Source of the DNA: Candidatus Poribacteria bacterium
Lineage (GTDB): Bacteria > Poribacteria > WGA-4E > WGA-3G
Direction: 5' to 3'
Assembly (NCBI GenBank): GCA_009839745.1
Contig: VXPE01000047.1
Coordinates: forward strand, 1-32,488
DNA length: 32,488 bases
Shown here: one piece after another, positions 15,588 through 24,453 of the stretch
Numbering within the stretch: position 1 is the first letter of the stretch
Layout of the letters: every line of letters begins with the position of its first letter
Notes under the pieces: generated by a model
What the model saw: only the letters and a program-made list of their open reading frames with translations
The model's database searches: none
What the model was told of the DNA's origin: nothing
Translations under genes and position numbers: made by a program

Positions 15588-15624
15588 GTTCCATTACTAA
15601 ACTTTAGTTCCATTAGACATCTAA
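15588..15624 (-). promoter_or_regulatory. Possible autoregulatory promoter region of the sigma-factor operon
   Basis: On the minus strand GGAACT (15611-15606) and GGAACA (15592-15587) resemble the GGAAC core of sigma-E-class -35 elements. A 12-bp palindrome TTAGACATCTAA (15613-15624) adjoins the first. No convincing -10 is seen, so this remains a weak call. The region is A/T-rich and lies 130-165 bases before the start codon. Confidence 0.25.
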
Positions 15625-15647
15625 CAAAACAAAAAGTTCGTTTTACT

Positions 15648-18128
15648 CTATTTAACCATGTTTTCTTTACCCGGTGTGGTTTGGACCTGTTTGAGTGCGC
15701 CACTACCATTCGGCCATCTGCCGAGGGCAACATCCTTCTCCTGTTTATCAAACGTTACTGTATCAAGGACTTGATTGCCACGCGTATCGGTATCAACGAG
15801 CATTACAGTTTCGCCGTTACGGGACAACTTGAAGTTGGCGTGCAACCCTTCATCGGCTTTACCGTCTTCATCCAACCACACCAGGAGATAGCCTTGCGCT
15901 GGAATCGTCGTATTCTCAGGAAATGCCCATTTTTTAAGATTGTCTATCTTATCTGTGAGATACATCCCGGAGAGATTCACTCCATCGCTGGTGCGGTTGT
16001 GCAACTCAAGCCAGTCTTCGTATTGCCCTTGCGGATCGGCAAGTGTTTTGGTGTTGGACGCCATCAGTTCGTTAATGACGATCGGTGTCTCTTTTGCAAC
16101 GGGGACCCCAATTCGATACTGCGCTGCGCCTTGTTCAGCGCGCGCGGGTGAAAAGGCAGTTGTCCCGTGTGTTTTGACGGCGTTCGCTTCTACATAATAG
16201 TAAACTGTGGTGTTTGCTGGAAAACCGGGGATGTGTCCGACATAGCTATCCCCTTCTTTTGCCATTGCCGCTTGATTGAAAACGACATACCGATCAGTAC
16301 TATAATACAACAAAACCGAATCAACGGCAATTGATTTGTCAAGTGTCGCTTTAACGGAGACAGCCTGATTCGCGACAGGAGGCGTGCCAGATCCGATTTC
16401 AACCGAAACAATCTCTGGGACCGGCTGGCTGAGTTCAGGATGATTTATCAGATGCTCACGGCGTTGGTTCACAAACCGCTCAAGGTCGGCAGGAACACCG
16501 GTTGCAAATTCCTCATATCCATACAGTTTCTTATCGTCTTTCTGCACCTCTGTATCAATGAGTGCTTGATATTCCTTGATAATCGGCTCAAACACTTCCC
16601 AATCGAGCCATTCGTCCCTAACGGTTCGGACGTGTGCAAGATACCGTGCACGCCACTGCGGATTTGAGAGCAGCCGTTTAATCAACGGGCGTCCCGCATT
16701 GTCTTCATGCGCGATGGGAGATACCATTCCATTTTCCAAGTCTCCCCATGACCAGCCTCCGGGACCGCCACCTCCAGGACCGCCTCGACCTGATCGACCG
16801 AATCTGAGACTTTCATTGTTATCGTGCGGTACGAGGTGGAATCTACTGTTGACATCCTGATAAAGGGTATAATCGCCGCCTTTGTGGATGTAGCCATCGT
16901 CATCCATGAAGACGTTTGAAACGGCGAGTTGCCACAGGACTTGGTCAATGTTAAGAACAGCTGGGAGTTTCTGCGCAAGTTCCGCGTCAGATGTGGAATC
17001 GTCAAGCATTTTAGTGAGCTCAATCAGACCTTCCCATGGATTTTCTACATTGCTGGTTTTGAGTTGATACGTTTCTTGGTATGCCGATGGATCGTCTCCG
17101 GCATAAGTCAACGCACCGCCTCTACCGGGACCGACCTTCCAGCGGATCCCCCTTTTTGTGTCGAACCATTCAGCAAGAAAGTCCTTGTTGTATTGTTGGA
17201 GATTGATATAGACCCCCCAATTTTCACCGTTGATAACCAATTTCACGAAGTTCGTTTTCATCGCGGGGATGTAGTCACGCGAGATTTGATTGTAGAGGAC
17301 TTCACGCAGAAAAGAGGCATCAACGTGTCCGTTGAGTAGGTTCAGCGTTTTGTAGCCATAGAGGCGTTGTCCATCTTCAGCGTAATCAACAGCGATGTTG
17401 AAGGATTTTTTCTCCGATCCGACCGTAAAGTAGGAAGAAGTTCCGCGAAAATGGACACCGACTTCCGGATAAACCTTTCCATCAACAATTAGTTCTGCTG
17501 GAACTTCAATATCCGTGCGATAAAACGAGGACATCTGTTCGTACCAGTCTTCATGATGGAATCGGAGATAAAGGGTGCGAAGTGTTTGTGCGTTGTAGAG
17601 TGGCGGTGAGCCTTCTGGTGCCATATCAAGGCTTGTCTGGGCATCGTTCTGAACGCCCTCCTGCAAACTTTCCTGGCTCATGAGAGACAAACTTCCGCCC
17701 CCGCGCGCGTCCAACGCGGCTCGCCGTTCAGCACCCGTTAATTTTCCGTCCTTGTCTGTATCGAACTGTTTGACAAGTTTTTCTGGTGGTTGGGGACCCC
17801 CGCGTCCGCGTCCACCGCCAAACGGTGGCATTCCCCCAAATGGTGGCATGCCGCCGGGTCCACGCCCAAAACCTCTGTCAGGCTGCGGATTGTCTTGCAT
17901 CCGCTTGATTTCTTCGCTGCTGAGTTTGTTTCCAGTGAATGCTTCTAAGCCTGTGACCCGAAGTCTGAGCTCGTCCTCTTCGGTGCTGAGTTTGCCATCT
18001 CCATTGAGATCAAACCGCTTCTGTTCATCTGAGAGTTTTGGAGTTTCCTGATTGTCTTGAGCGTTCGTGTGTACCGCCCAGCCCATAATTATGAGCGCAA
18101 TGAGTGTTATTGATTTAAGGTGTTTCAT
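15648..18128 (-). CDS. CotH kinase family protein with EF-hand-like and lamin-tail domains
   Basis: An 826-residue exported protein. After a signal peptide (cleavage near TNA, residue 23) come two EF-hand-like calcium loops, DLNGDGKLSTEE (40-51) and DTDKDGKLTGAE (123-134), separated by a Gly/Pro-rich linker. The CotH atypical kinase domain spans about 180-545: LYLRFHHEDWY, VGVHFRGTSSY, KKSFNIAVDY, KLVINGENWGVYINLQQ and LVPHDNNESLRFG are its recognisable blocks. A beta-sandwich follows (570-690), then a lamin-tail domain (PIVINELMASNTKTL, EDWLELHN) to the end. CotH proteins can phosphorylate protein or other substrates at the surface; activity here is unproven. Start: ATG after AAGGAG. It lies 67 bases after the DUF4956 gene, its usual partner. 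Confidence 0.9.
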   Translation of the reverse strand: MKHLKSITLIALIIMGWAVHTNAQDNQETPKLSDEQKRFDLNGDGKLSTEEDELRLRVTGLEAFTGNKLSSEEIKRMQDNPQPDRGFGRGPGGMPPFGGMPPFGGGRGRGGPQPPEKLVKQFDTDKDGKLTGAERRAALDARGGGSLSLMSQESLQEGVQNDAQTSLDMAPEGSPPLYNAQTLRTLYLRFHHEDWYEQMSSFYRTDIEVPAELIVDGKVYPEVGVHFRGTSSYFTVGSEKKSFNIAVDYAEDGQRLYGYKTLNLLNGHVDASFLREVLYNQISRDYIPAMKTNFVKLVINGENWGVYINLQQYNKDFLAEWFDTKRGIRWKVGPGRGGALTYAGDDPSAYQETYQLKTSNVENPWEGLIELTKMLDDSTSDAELAQKLPAVLNIDQVLWQLAVSNVFMDDDGYIHKGGDYTLYQDVNSRFHLVPHDNNESLRFGRSGRGGPGGGGPGGWSWGDLENGMVSPIAHEDNAGRPLIKRLLSNPQWRARYLAHVRTVRDEWLDWEVFEPIIKEYQALIDTEVQKDDKKLYGYEEFATGVPADLERFVNQRREHLINHPELSQPVPEIVSVEIGSGTPPVANQAVSVKATLDKSIAVDSVLLYYSTDRYVVFNQAAMAKEGDSYVGHIPGFPANTTVYYYVEANAVKTHGTTAFSPARAEQGAAQYRIGVPVAKETPIVINELMASNTKTLADPQGQYEDWLELHNRTSDGVNLSGMYLTDKIDNLKKWAFPENTTIPAQGYLLVWLDEDGKADEGLHANFKLSRNGETVMLVDTDTRGNQVLDTVTFDKQEKDVALGRWPNGSGALKQVQTTPGKENMVK

Positions 18129-18195
18129 GGTATGCTCCTTTTTGGTTTTAGATTTGGACCAGATAGAAAAGTTCGGGATTCCTTGCTTGCTCTGT

Positions 18196-18855
18196 TCATT
18201 CCTTATCCATTTTTACGTCTGTGACATTTTCAATCCCTGAGAGTTCGTTAAAGAAAGCGAGCCATTCCTGCGGATTCGTCAATCTCACCCGAAATGTCAA
18301 TTCAATCAGCTGTGTTTTTTTAACGCGTTGTTCGAGTAGCCGTTCATAAATCAGATACTTATCGAAAATCGGACGATAGATAGTTTCGGGATCCTGATTT
18401 GTTGGTAGACAGAATTCGAGACTGAACTCGTTATCATTCCCAAAGCGTTGATGCCAATGGTATATACAGAGGATAATGATACCGATAAGGAAGGTCGCCA
18501 AAATCGCGACAGATGGGTTTCCAGCACCGACCGCCATCCCGATAGCTAAGGCGTAAAAAACGAAACCGATGTCGCGTGGATCTTGGATAGCGGTCCGGAA
18601 CCGAATGATAGACAAGGCACCGACAAGGCTAAACGCCCGCGCGATGCTATCACCAATCACCACCATCACCACAGAAATCAACATACATAGGATGATGAGT
18701 GTATCGGTAAACGATTTTTGTGGGACCTTGGCATGGGTCCAGAAATAGATGTTAACGATGAAAATGCCGAGGGCGAATGAGAGTAATACTCTAAGGGCAT
18801 CAGCACCGAGGTTTAGAAGTGGTGGGAGCGTTAAAAAATCGAAGAATATATGCAT
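18196..18855 (-). CDS. DUF4956 membrane protein
   Basis: A 219-residue integral membrane protein. Three to four transmembrane helices lie in residues 18-135, with the family block AFSLVGALSIIRFRTAIQDP and the following RDIGFVFYALAIGMAVGAG; the C-terminal 85 residues are cytoplasmic and ferredoxin-like (VKKTQLIELTFRVRLTNP). Function is unknown, but DUF4956 genes commonly sit with CotH and VTC-type polyphosphate polymerase genes, and the CotH gene follows directly here. No VTC gene is in the window. The ATG has only a weak ribosome-binding site (CCGGA). Confidence 0.88.
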   Translation of the reverse strand: MHIFFDFLTLPPLLNLGADALRVLLSFALGIFIVNIYFWTHAKVPQKSFTDTLIILCMLISVVMVVIGDSIARAFSLVGALSIIRFRTAIQDPRDIGFVFYALAIGMAVGAGNPSVAILATFLIGIIILCIYHWHQRFGNDNEFSLEFCLPTNQDPETIYRPIFDKYLIYERLLEQRVKKTQLIELTFRVRLTNPQEWLAFFNELSGIENVTDVKMDKE

Positions 18856-18889
18856 TCCGGTTTGCCAATTAGAAAATTGTGTTATGGTT

Positions 18890-19014
18890 AGGACTTACGC
18901 AGGGTTGCTTTTTTGGAGCATAAACTGTTAGTTTGGGTTTCCAGAAAGCCAACAGCGTTTTTTAGAGAAGTGCTATCTAACAGAACGCGCTACACTCAAA
19001 ATTGCGTAAGTCCT
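18890..19014. mobile_element. MITE-like foldback element
   Basis: A 125-bp segment bounded by perfect 12-bp terminal inverted repeats, AGGACTTACGCA (18890-18901) and TGCGTAAGTCCT (19003-19014). Inside, CTGTTAG (18925-18931) mirrors CTAACAG (18977-18983), and TTGGGTTTC/GAAAGCCAA form a central hairpin with one mismatch, so much of the element can fold. It has no coding capacity. Non-autonomous IS-derived elements look like this. A target-site duplication is not clear (flanks TTA and TGA). It lies directly upstream of the DUF4956-CotH operon. Confidence 0.6.
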
Positions 19015-19137
19015 GATAGTCTACCACAATTAGACAGACATGTGGAGAAAATGTTGAAAAAATTGTGTCAAAAAGTGAATTAAAGCAATTTACTGTGGTT
19101 CCACCCATTTGGACGTTCGGAAATTTTTGAACACCCC

Positions 19138-19569
19138 CTATTCGGTTGATGGACTTGATTCTGCGCCGTAAAGGACTATTCGATCAACCATCCCTATTGA
19201 TGATGATAACACGATGCGGATAGCATCTGTGGAGAGCGGTGCCCTAAGGATATAGGGTGATGTTCGGATCGGGGTTTTGACTGCCTTGACGACTCGCCAA
19301 TTATCTTCACCCATCCGAGCATAGACGGTCATATTCTTCAGCGGGTCAATCGGATCAAAGTGAATCTCAATGCGACTGATAGACCGTCTTTCGGGAAGTA
19401 TCCACTTCTGAATTGCCCCTGTGCCGCTCTCGGACATTTCAAATGTCTCCGTCATCCCCGCATCAACGCGCACTGTGTTCTGTGCTGCCATTGAAAGGCA
19501 ACCGAACATCACGAACGGAAGTAAGGCAAATGCGAAAGTGTTATAGATTGAGTTTTTGAGGTGTGTCAT
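19138..19569 (-). CDS. Small secreted protein of unknown function
   Basis: A 143-residue exported protein; the first 29 residues form a signal peptide, and Cys24 lies in MFGC, which is not a canonical lipobox. The mature part is all-beta in appearance (RVDAGMTETFEM, ISRIEIHFDPIDPLKNMTVYAR, AIRIVLSSSIGMVDRIVLYG) and recalls a discoidin or F5/8C-like sandwich, but I cannot name a family. AGGAG lies 10 bases before the ATG. It follows the iron permease by 36 bases on the same strand and is likely the last gene of that operon, so an accessory role in metal or surface binding is possible. Confidence 0.6.
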   Translation of the reverse strand: MTHLKNSIYNTFAFALLPFVMFGCLSMAAQNTVRVDAGMTETFEMSESGTGAIQKWILPERRSISRIEIHFDPIDPLKNMTVYARMGEDNWRVVKAVKTPIRTSPYILRAPLSTDAIRIVLSSSIGMVDRIVLYGAESSPSTE

Positions 19570-19605
19570 AATTTGTTTCTCCTATTGTCTTTGTAATGTT
19601 TGCGC

Positions 19606-21177
19606 CTATTCTCGTGCGTGTCCCTCATGACGAATCAGGACACCAACGAATATTCCTGAAAGCGCGAGAATCGCAAGCGCGTAAGGTGCGGCTTCGGCAA
19701 ACATCGCCTCTGATGTGTAACTCCAGACGTTGAGCGCGAGTGTTTCATATCCAGCGGGTGATAAAAGAAAGGTCAGCGGTAATTCTTTCATTGTCGCCAA
19801 AAAAACGAGTGCCGTGGCAGTCAGCATGCCACGCATGAGAATTGGGAGAAGTGCCCTGAAAAACGCTTGTATCCGTGAATAGCCAAGCGAGCGAGCGGCT
19901 TCTTCCAAATTGGGTGAGGCTTGATAAAGCGAACTCCGCACGGGTCCGATGGCTTCCGCGAGGAAATGTAGGGTACAGGCGTAGATCAATACAGGTAACG
20001 TTTTATAGATAAGGGTCATCGTATTTAAGACGAAAAAGATGAGGGACAGGGCAAAGGCGAGTGGCGGTATGGCGTAAACGATATAGGCGACACGCCCTAA
20101 CATGTTTGACAGACGCGATGGATGTCGCACACCTACATAGGCGAATGGAACCGCCAAAAACGCACACAGAATTCCGGCAGGTATTGCGATCGACAATGAA
20201 CCGATCAACGCATCCACAAGCCCTTCCAGCACAATAGGATCGAACCCTCTAAACATCCAGAGGAAGACGGCACCCGCGGGAACAACTACAGTCGCGAATG
20301 AAAGCATACCGAGATACAGGTAAGCGGAGACTCGCCACCTGCCGAGTGGAATCTGCAGGAGTTGCCGTGAAACCCCACTCCCTGCTCGATGGAGAACCAC
20401 CCGATTTAGCAACTTTGACTCAAGATAGAGCAGACATCCCGTAAATACAAGGAGCATGAGCGCAAGCCATGCTGCATAGATGTGCTCAAAAGAGAGCGTA
20501 TACTCTATGTAAAGTGCATAACTGAAGGTCTCATAACGCATCAATGACACGACCCCGAAGTCCCCGAGGACATGTAGGCTAATGAGTAAACCACTGGCAT
20601 AAAGGGCGGGCCGTAACTGCGGAAGGATAATATGAAAAAAAGTTTCGCGATATCGGTAGCCGAGACTCCGAGCGGATTCCTCAAGACTTGGATCGAGACC
20701 TAACAGGGCGGTCCGCAGATTCAAAAAGAGATAAGGACTCGTGTACGCGCTGAGTGCGAGGAGGGCACCCCAATAACCGCCGAGACGCGGGATGCTTTTG
20801 CCGAAAAATTGGGCGATGATACCCGTGTTCCCGCCGAGTGCCAACAGGGCATAAGCCATGACATAGCCTGGAATAGCGAGTGGTAAAGCGCACAGCACCG
20901 TAAAGAAACGTTTCCCCTTCAGATTCACTCTGGTTGTTAACCATGCAGCGGGGGTTGCCAAAAGCACATCTAATGCGAGAACACCGGCTGTCAGCAGGAG
21001 TGTGTTAAAGAAAAGCCGCGCGTTTCGCCAGCGGAAGACAATCTGCACAAGCGCAGTGCCTTCCGCAGAAAACGCTTTGACGAGCAGGTAAATCAGTGGG
21101 ATCAACCCGCCGGCACCTACGACAATTGCCGGTATGAGGAGATAGGGATTTATGTTTACTGTTTTTGGCTTTGACAT
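19606..21177 (-). CDS. Iron(III)-type ABC transporter permease, two fused permease domains (FbpB/HitB-like)
   Basis: A 523-residue inner-membrane permease with about twelve transmembrane helices in two homologous halves. Each half has an EAA loop that contacts the ATPase: LEESARSLGYRYRETFFHI (165-183) and LEEAARSLGYSRIQAFFRA (425-443). Fused double permeases of this length are typical of ferric-iron ABC importers. It starts 39 bases after the binding protein. The matching ATPase gene (FbpC) is not in the operon, which continues instead with a small secreted protein, so the ATPase must be encoded elsewhere. Confidence 0.9.
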   Translation of the reverse strand: MSKPKTVNINPYLLIPAIVVGAGGLIPLIYLLVKAFSAEGTALVQIVFRWRNARLFFNTLLLTAGVLALDVLLATPAAWLTTRVNLKGKRFFTVLCALPLAIPGYVMAYALLALGGNTGIIAQFFGKSIPRLGGYWGALLALSAYTSPYLFLNLRTALLGLDPSLEESARSLGYRYRETFFHIILPQLRPALYASGLLISLHVLGDFGVVSLMRYETFSYALYIEYTLSFEHIYAAWLALMLLVFTGCLLYLESKLLNRVVLHRAGSGVSRQLLQIPLGRWRVSAYLYLGMLSFATVVVPAGAVFLWMFRGFDPIVLEGLVDALIGSLSIAIPAGILCAFLAVPFAYVGVRHPSRLSNMLGRVAYIVYAIPPLAFALSLIFFVLNTMTLIYKTLPVLIYACTLHFLAEAIGPVRSSLYQASPNLEEAARSLGYSRIQAFFRALLPILMRGMLTATALVFLATMKELPLTFLLSPAGYETLALNVWSYTSEAMFAEAAPYALAILALSGIFVGVLIRHEGHARE

Positions 21178-21216
21178 TCAATTCCGGTTACCTCAACTGC
21201 CGACGGGTTGCTGTGT

Positions 21217-22227
21217 CTATAGAATCTCAACATCTCTCAACAGGTTAACCGTGCCGTCGAGATCGTCCATATGATTGAGATTGAAGGTCGGTGCCAATTG
21301 AAGCAGTTCAGAAAGGGGCAGTAGACTTGCGTGCGGTATTACGCCCTTGATGGCGGGATATTCAAAAACATCGCTGGTGAAGTACTGCTGTGCTTTAGAA
21401 GACAGCAGAAATTCCACAAATTTCAGTGCGGCCTCTTTATTTTTGCTGCTTTTCAGTAATCCGATACCAGCAATATTGACAAGGTTGCCTGGGTCACTCG
21501 ATTTAAAGAAGGTTTGTTCTACAGGAAAACCGGAGTCTTTGCTTTTGAAGCGAAGGAGGTAGTAGTGATTCGGCAAGCCGACATCTATTTCTCCAGCAGC
21601 GAGTGCCTCTATGATGGGTGTGTTCTTCGCATATTTTTTCACACCATTTGCTTTCATGCCTTTGAGCCATTCCGCTGTTTTTTCTTCACCTACCTGCACA
21701 CGCAGGGAAGTGACAAACGCCTGAAAAGACGCATTTGTTGGTGCCCAACCGACTCTACCTTTCCACATCGGTTTTGTTAAATCGAAGATGCTTTCGGGGA
21801 GTTCTTCCATCTTAACGCGTTCTGGGGAATATGCGAGTACACGCGCTCTACCGCTTGTTGCCACCCAAAACCCTTCGACATCACGGAAGCCTGAAGGCAC
21901 TTGTGTAAGGATGGATTCGGGCAATTTTTCAAACATCGCTTTTTTGCTAACGGCACCAAGGGCACCAGCGTCCTGTGCCCAAAAGAGGGCGGCAGGGCTT
22001 TTGTCGCCTTCTGTGAGAAGCGCGGCGGCGAGTTGGGTCGTCCCCCCGTAACTCACTTCCACTTGGATACCACTTTTCTCTTCAAATTGCTTAATAATCG
22101 GCTCAACAAGGCTCTTACTTCGTCCGGAATAGATAGTCAGTGTTTCAGCGTGAACCATCCCGATGAGGGTGAATAAGAGCAAAATAAGTGAACAGGAACT
22201 GAATAAACCGGATCGGTTGTTAAACAT
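21217..22227 (-). CDS. Iron(III)-type ABC transporter substrate-binding protein (FbpA-like)
   Basis: A 336-residue periplasmic binding protein with a signal peptide ending MVHA (residue 27). The mature protein starts ETLTIYSGR (Tyr33), and the paired tyrosines of ferric-binding proteins appear in LPNHYYLLR (Tyr222, Tyr223). AALFWAQDAGALGAV and GWAPTNASFQAFVT are also family blocks. It should bind Fe(III) and deliver it to the fused permease encoded next. Start: ATG with AAGGAG upstream. It lies 100 bases after the multicopper oxidase; that gap holds an 11-bp inverted repeat. Confidence 0.9.
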   Translation of the reverse strand: MFNNRSGLFSSCSLILLLFTLIGMVHAETLTIYSGRSKSLVEPIIKQFEEKSGIQVEVSYGGTTQLAAALLTEGDKSPAALFWAQDAGALGAVSKKAMFEKLPESILTQVPSGFRDVEGFWVATSGRARVLAYSPERVKMEELPESIFDLTKPMWKGRVGWAPTNASFQAFVTSLRVQVGEEKTAEWLKGMKANGVKKYAKNTPIIEALAAGEIDVGLPNHYYLLRFKSKDSGFPVEQTFFKSSDPGNLVNIAGIGLLKSSKNKEAALKFVEFLLSSKAQQYFTSDVFEYPAIKGVIPHASLLPLSELLQLAPTFNLNHMDDLDGTVNLLRDVEIL

Positions 22228-22262
22228 GATGTCTCCTTATACAATTCATAGACTGTTATCCG

Positions 22263-22297
22263 AATCAAATCTGGCATAAATTTAGTCAGATTTAATT
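22263..22297. repeat. Inverted repeat between the oxidase and binding-protein genes
   Basis: AAATCTG (22267-22273) pairs with CAGATTT (22287-22293), extending to 10 of 11 bases. The 13-nt loop contains the small palindrome TAAATTTA. It could be a processing or attenuation hairpin that sets the ratio of oxidase to transporter mRNA. No T tract follows. Confidence 0.4.
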
Positions 22298-22327
22298 GCG
22301 AAAGGTTCAAAGTTTTTAAATAGATGC

Positions 22328-23485
22328 TTAATGTGTGTTTTCTTGAGGTTTCGGGACCACTCGCCAACGCGTGTTCATCCCCGCCGTAATGTGATCAGCG
22401 ACATGGCAATGATAGAGCCAGTTGCCGGGAGTTTTCGCTGTCATATCTACCGTAACCATAGAGCCGGGAAGTAGATCCACCACGTCCGTGCGTTTTCCAG
22501 CGTTTAGCACTGTCTGACCGTGCCAGTGCGCGGTGTGCATATCCACCTCAGTGCCTAACCCAATAAGATACCAACGCACCTTATCGTGCTGTTCAATTTC
22601 CAACCCTTGTAGATTGCCGAAGATATAGCCGTTAATAGCATGTTTGAGATTCCCCTCTTCGGCTTCCTCGGGAGAATCATATTCCGCACTTTGTCCACTT
22701 TTGACGATAGTGCGCTCATTTTCATTGAAGACCAGAAACAGCGTCGTGAACGCTTTGTCGATATCTTTGGGACGTGGATCGTTCTCCGAGCGTTCCATCC
22801 CTTTTTTTGTGACAACAACGGTTCCAATCAAACCGTCGTAGACTTCGGTAACCGCATCAACATGCGAGTGGTAAAGCCAAACGATAGACGAGGGATCGTT
22901 CGGACCGGGAGCGGCATCACTATCGGCTTCCCAGTGATAAGTGAACTTTCCGCCTGGTGGCACGGCGGCACCCGACCCTTTCATATCCGCCCCTTCGTTC
23001 GCCTCGTCGTATTGTAATCCGTGGACGTGGATGCTCAGAGGTTTATCGGCGCGATTGAGAAAATGCACCCGGACGCTATCGCCTTCAACAGCGTGCAGTT
23101 GCGGTCCAAGAATACCCATCCACAAAGGTTGTTCAACCTGCATCGTGTAGGTATCATCGGTGTATTGGATGTAGCGGTATTTTTCGTATATGAGGGCTTT
23201 CCCCCAAACATCCAACCCCATCGCCGGTTTGATGAGATTCTGCCCACTGGGGGCATAGTTCCATTCGACCTTCTCAGCGGCGACCCAATACTCGCGTGTT
23301 GCGGCTTCAGCGGAACCGGCACAGAAGTAAAGGAGGACACTTACAAGGGGCAGAAACGTATAAGACGCGATTTGTAGGTTTCCCGGGCTGAGTCGGGAAC
23401 GGAATCGGTGGGTATTCCACATTGAACCCAATTTTATGATATTGAGACTCATTCTCAAAAACAAATCTTTTAAAGCAGACTCCAT
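22328..23485 (-). CDS. Two-domain multicopper oxidase
   Basis: A 385-residue exported copper enzyme. The four copper motifs are present: HVHG (153-156), YHSH (205-208), MHTAHWHG (316-323) and HCHVADHITAGM (359-370), with the type 1 ligands Cys360, His365 and Met370 in the second domain. Two cupredoxin domains and this length match small two-domain laccases, which trimerise so that the trinuclear centre forms between subunits. Next to an iron ABC importer, ferroxidase activity is an attractive guess; laccase activity is the alternative. The signal peptide runs to GSAEAA (about 62); ATGs at residues 12 and 22 are also possible starts, the latter giving a more normal leader. A consensus promoter lies 37 bases upstream. 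Confidence 0.9.
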   Translation of the reverse strand: MESALKDLFLRMSLNIIKLGSMWNTHRFRSRLSPGNLQIASYTFLPLVSVLLYFCAGSAEAATREYWVAAEKVEWNYAPSGQNLIKPAMGLDVWGKALIYEKYRYIQYTDDTYTMQVEQPLWMGILGPQLHAVEGDSVRVHFLNRADKPLSIHVHGLQYDEANEGADMKGSGAAVPPGGKFTYHWEADSDAAPGPNDPSSIVWLYHSHVDAVTEVYDGLIGTVVVTKKGMERSENDPRPKDIDKAFTTLFLVFNENERTIVKSGQSAEYDSPEEAEEGNLKHAINGYIFGNLQGLEIEQHDKVRWYLIGLGTEVDMHTAHWHGQTVLNAGKRTDVVDLLPGSMVTVDMTAKTPGNWLYHCHVADHITAGMNTRWRVVPKPQENTH

Positions 23486-23521
23486 AAAAAACTAAACCTC
23501 GCTGAGTTAAATTTGTATTGA

Positions 23522-23550
23522 ATTATACTACAAAAAGGAGGGCGTGTCAA
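23522..23550 (-). promoter_or_regulatory. Perfect consensus promoter of the multicopper oxidase-iron transport operon
   Basis: TTGACA (23550-23545), exactly 17 bp, then TATAAT (23527-23522) on the minus strand. Initiation near 23515 gives a leader of about 30 nt to the oxidase ATG. I see no obvious Fur-type palindrome over it. Confidence 0.8.
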
Positions 23551-23599
23551 AAAATTTTATATTTTGTTGTTTGTCCGCTCATACCAGCATCTTTTAACC

Positions 23600-24453
23600 T
23601 CAATCTATTTGCGGGTCAAGGGCATCTCGGAGCGCGTCCCCGAGCACATTGAAACCCAAGACAATCAGGAAAATAGCGATGCCTGGCGCCGTAACAGCCA
23701 AAGGGGCGCGGCGGATAAACTTGCGGTTTTCATTGAGCATCGCGCCCCATTCAGGCTCGCCAATCTCAGCACCCAGCCCGAGGAAACTCAGTCCTGCGGC
23801 ATCTAAAATCGCAGCACCGATGCCTAAAGTCGCTTGGACGATCAACGGCGCGATGCAGTTTGGGAGAACAGTCGTGAGAAGGATGCGCCCATTACTCGCG
23901 CCGATGCCCCTCGCAGCGACGACATAATCTAACTCCCGGACTTTCAGGACAGCGGCCCGCAAAATGCGGGCATATTGCGGGATATAGACGATAGAAACCG
24001 CGATAATTGCATTCGTAAGACTCTGTCCCAAAATAGTGACAATGACCATCGCCAAAAGGATACTCGGCATTGCAAGCATCATATCCATTACACGCATAAT
24101 TAGATTGTCGAGTTTTCCACCGTAATACCCCGCGATTGCCCCGAAGAAGGTTCCAAATCCTATGGAAAATGACATGGCGATGAGTCCGACCTTCAGAGAT
24201 ATACGCGTTCCGTAAACAATTCTGCTGAAGATGTCACGCCCAACCCCGTCCGTGCCGAGGTAGTGTGTATCCGACCCCCTTTGAGACGCTCAACGATGTT
24301 AGCATGCCTCGGATCGTGTGTTGCGATTAACGGTGCGAAGATAGCAACGATAACGAAGAACAGGATAATAGATGCCCCGATGGTGGCAGAACGGTGTCTT
24401 AAGAGTTTCCGAAGGACGTATTGTTGACTGGTGACGGGTGTTGCGTTGTTCAT
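23600..24453 (-). pseudogene. DppC-type ABC permease, frameshifted
   Basis: Two pieces of one peptide/nickel-type permease. The first (24453 downwards) gives the N-terminus with a membrane helix and reads ERLKGG before leaving frame; the second carries the rest, with GTDGVGRDIFSRIVYGTRIS, IAGYYGGKLDNLIMRVMDMM and the EAA-like loop DYVVAARGIGASNGRILLT. The break is at a run of five C on the plus strand (24275-24279); a sixth would restore one frame of about 284 residues, the normal length. It overlaps the DppB-type gene by ATGA. A sequencing or assembly error in the homopolymer, a real mutation or phase variation are all possible. If intact it pairs with DppB in an importer whose other parts are not here. 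Confidence 0.8.

Noticed and set aside
15513-16151. 212-codon plus-strand frame opposite the CotH gene
   Set aside because: Antisense to a well-conserved coding region; composition reflects the complementary codons and no family is recognisable.
24271-24290. Programmed -1 frameshift in the DppC-type gene
   Set aside because: CTC AAA GGG GGT is not a canonical X XXY YYZ slippery heptamer and the permease family is not known to use recoding.
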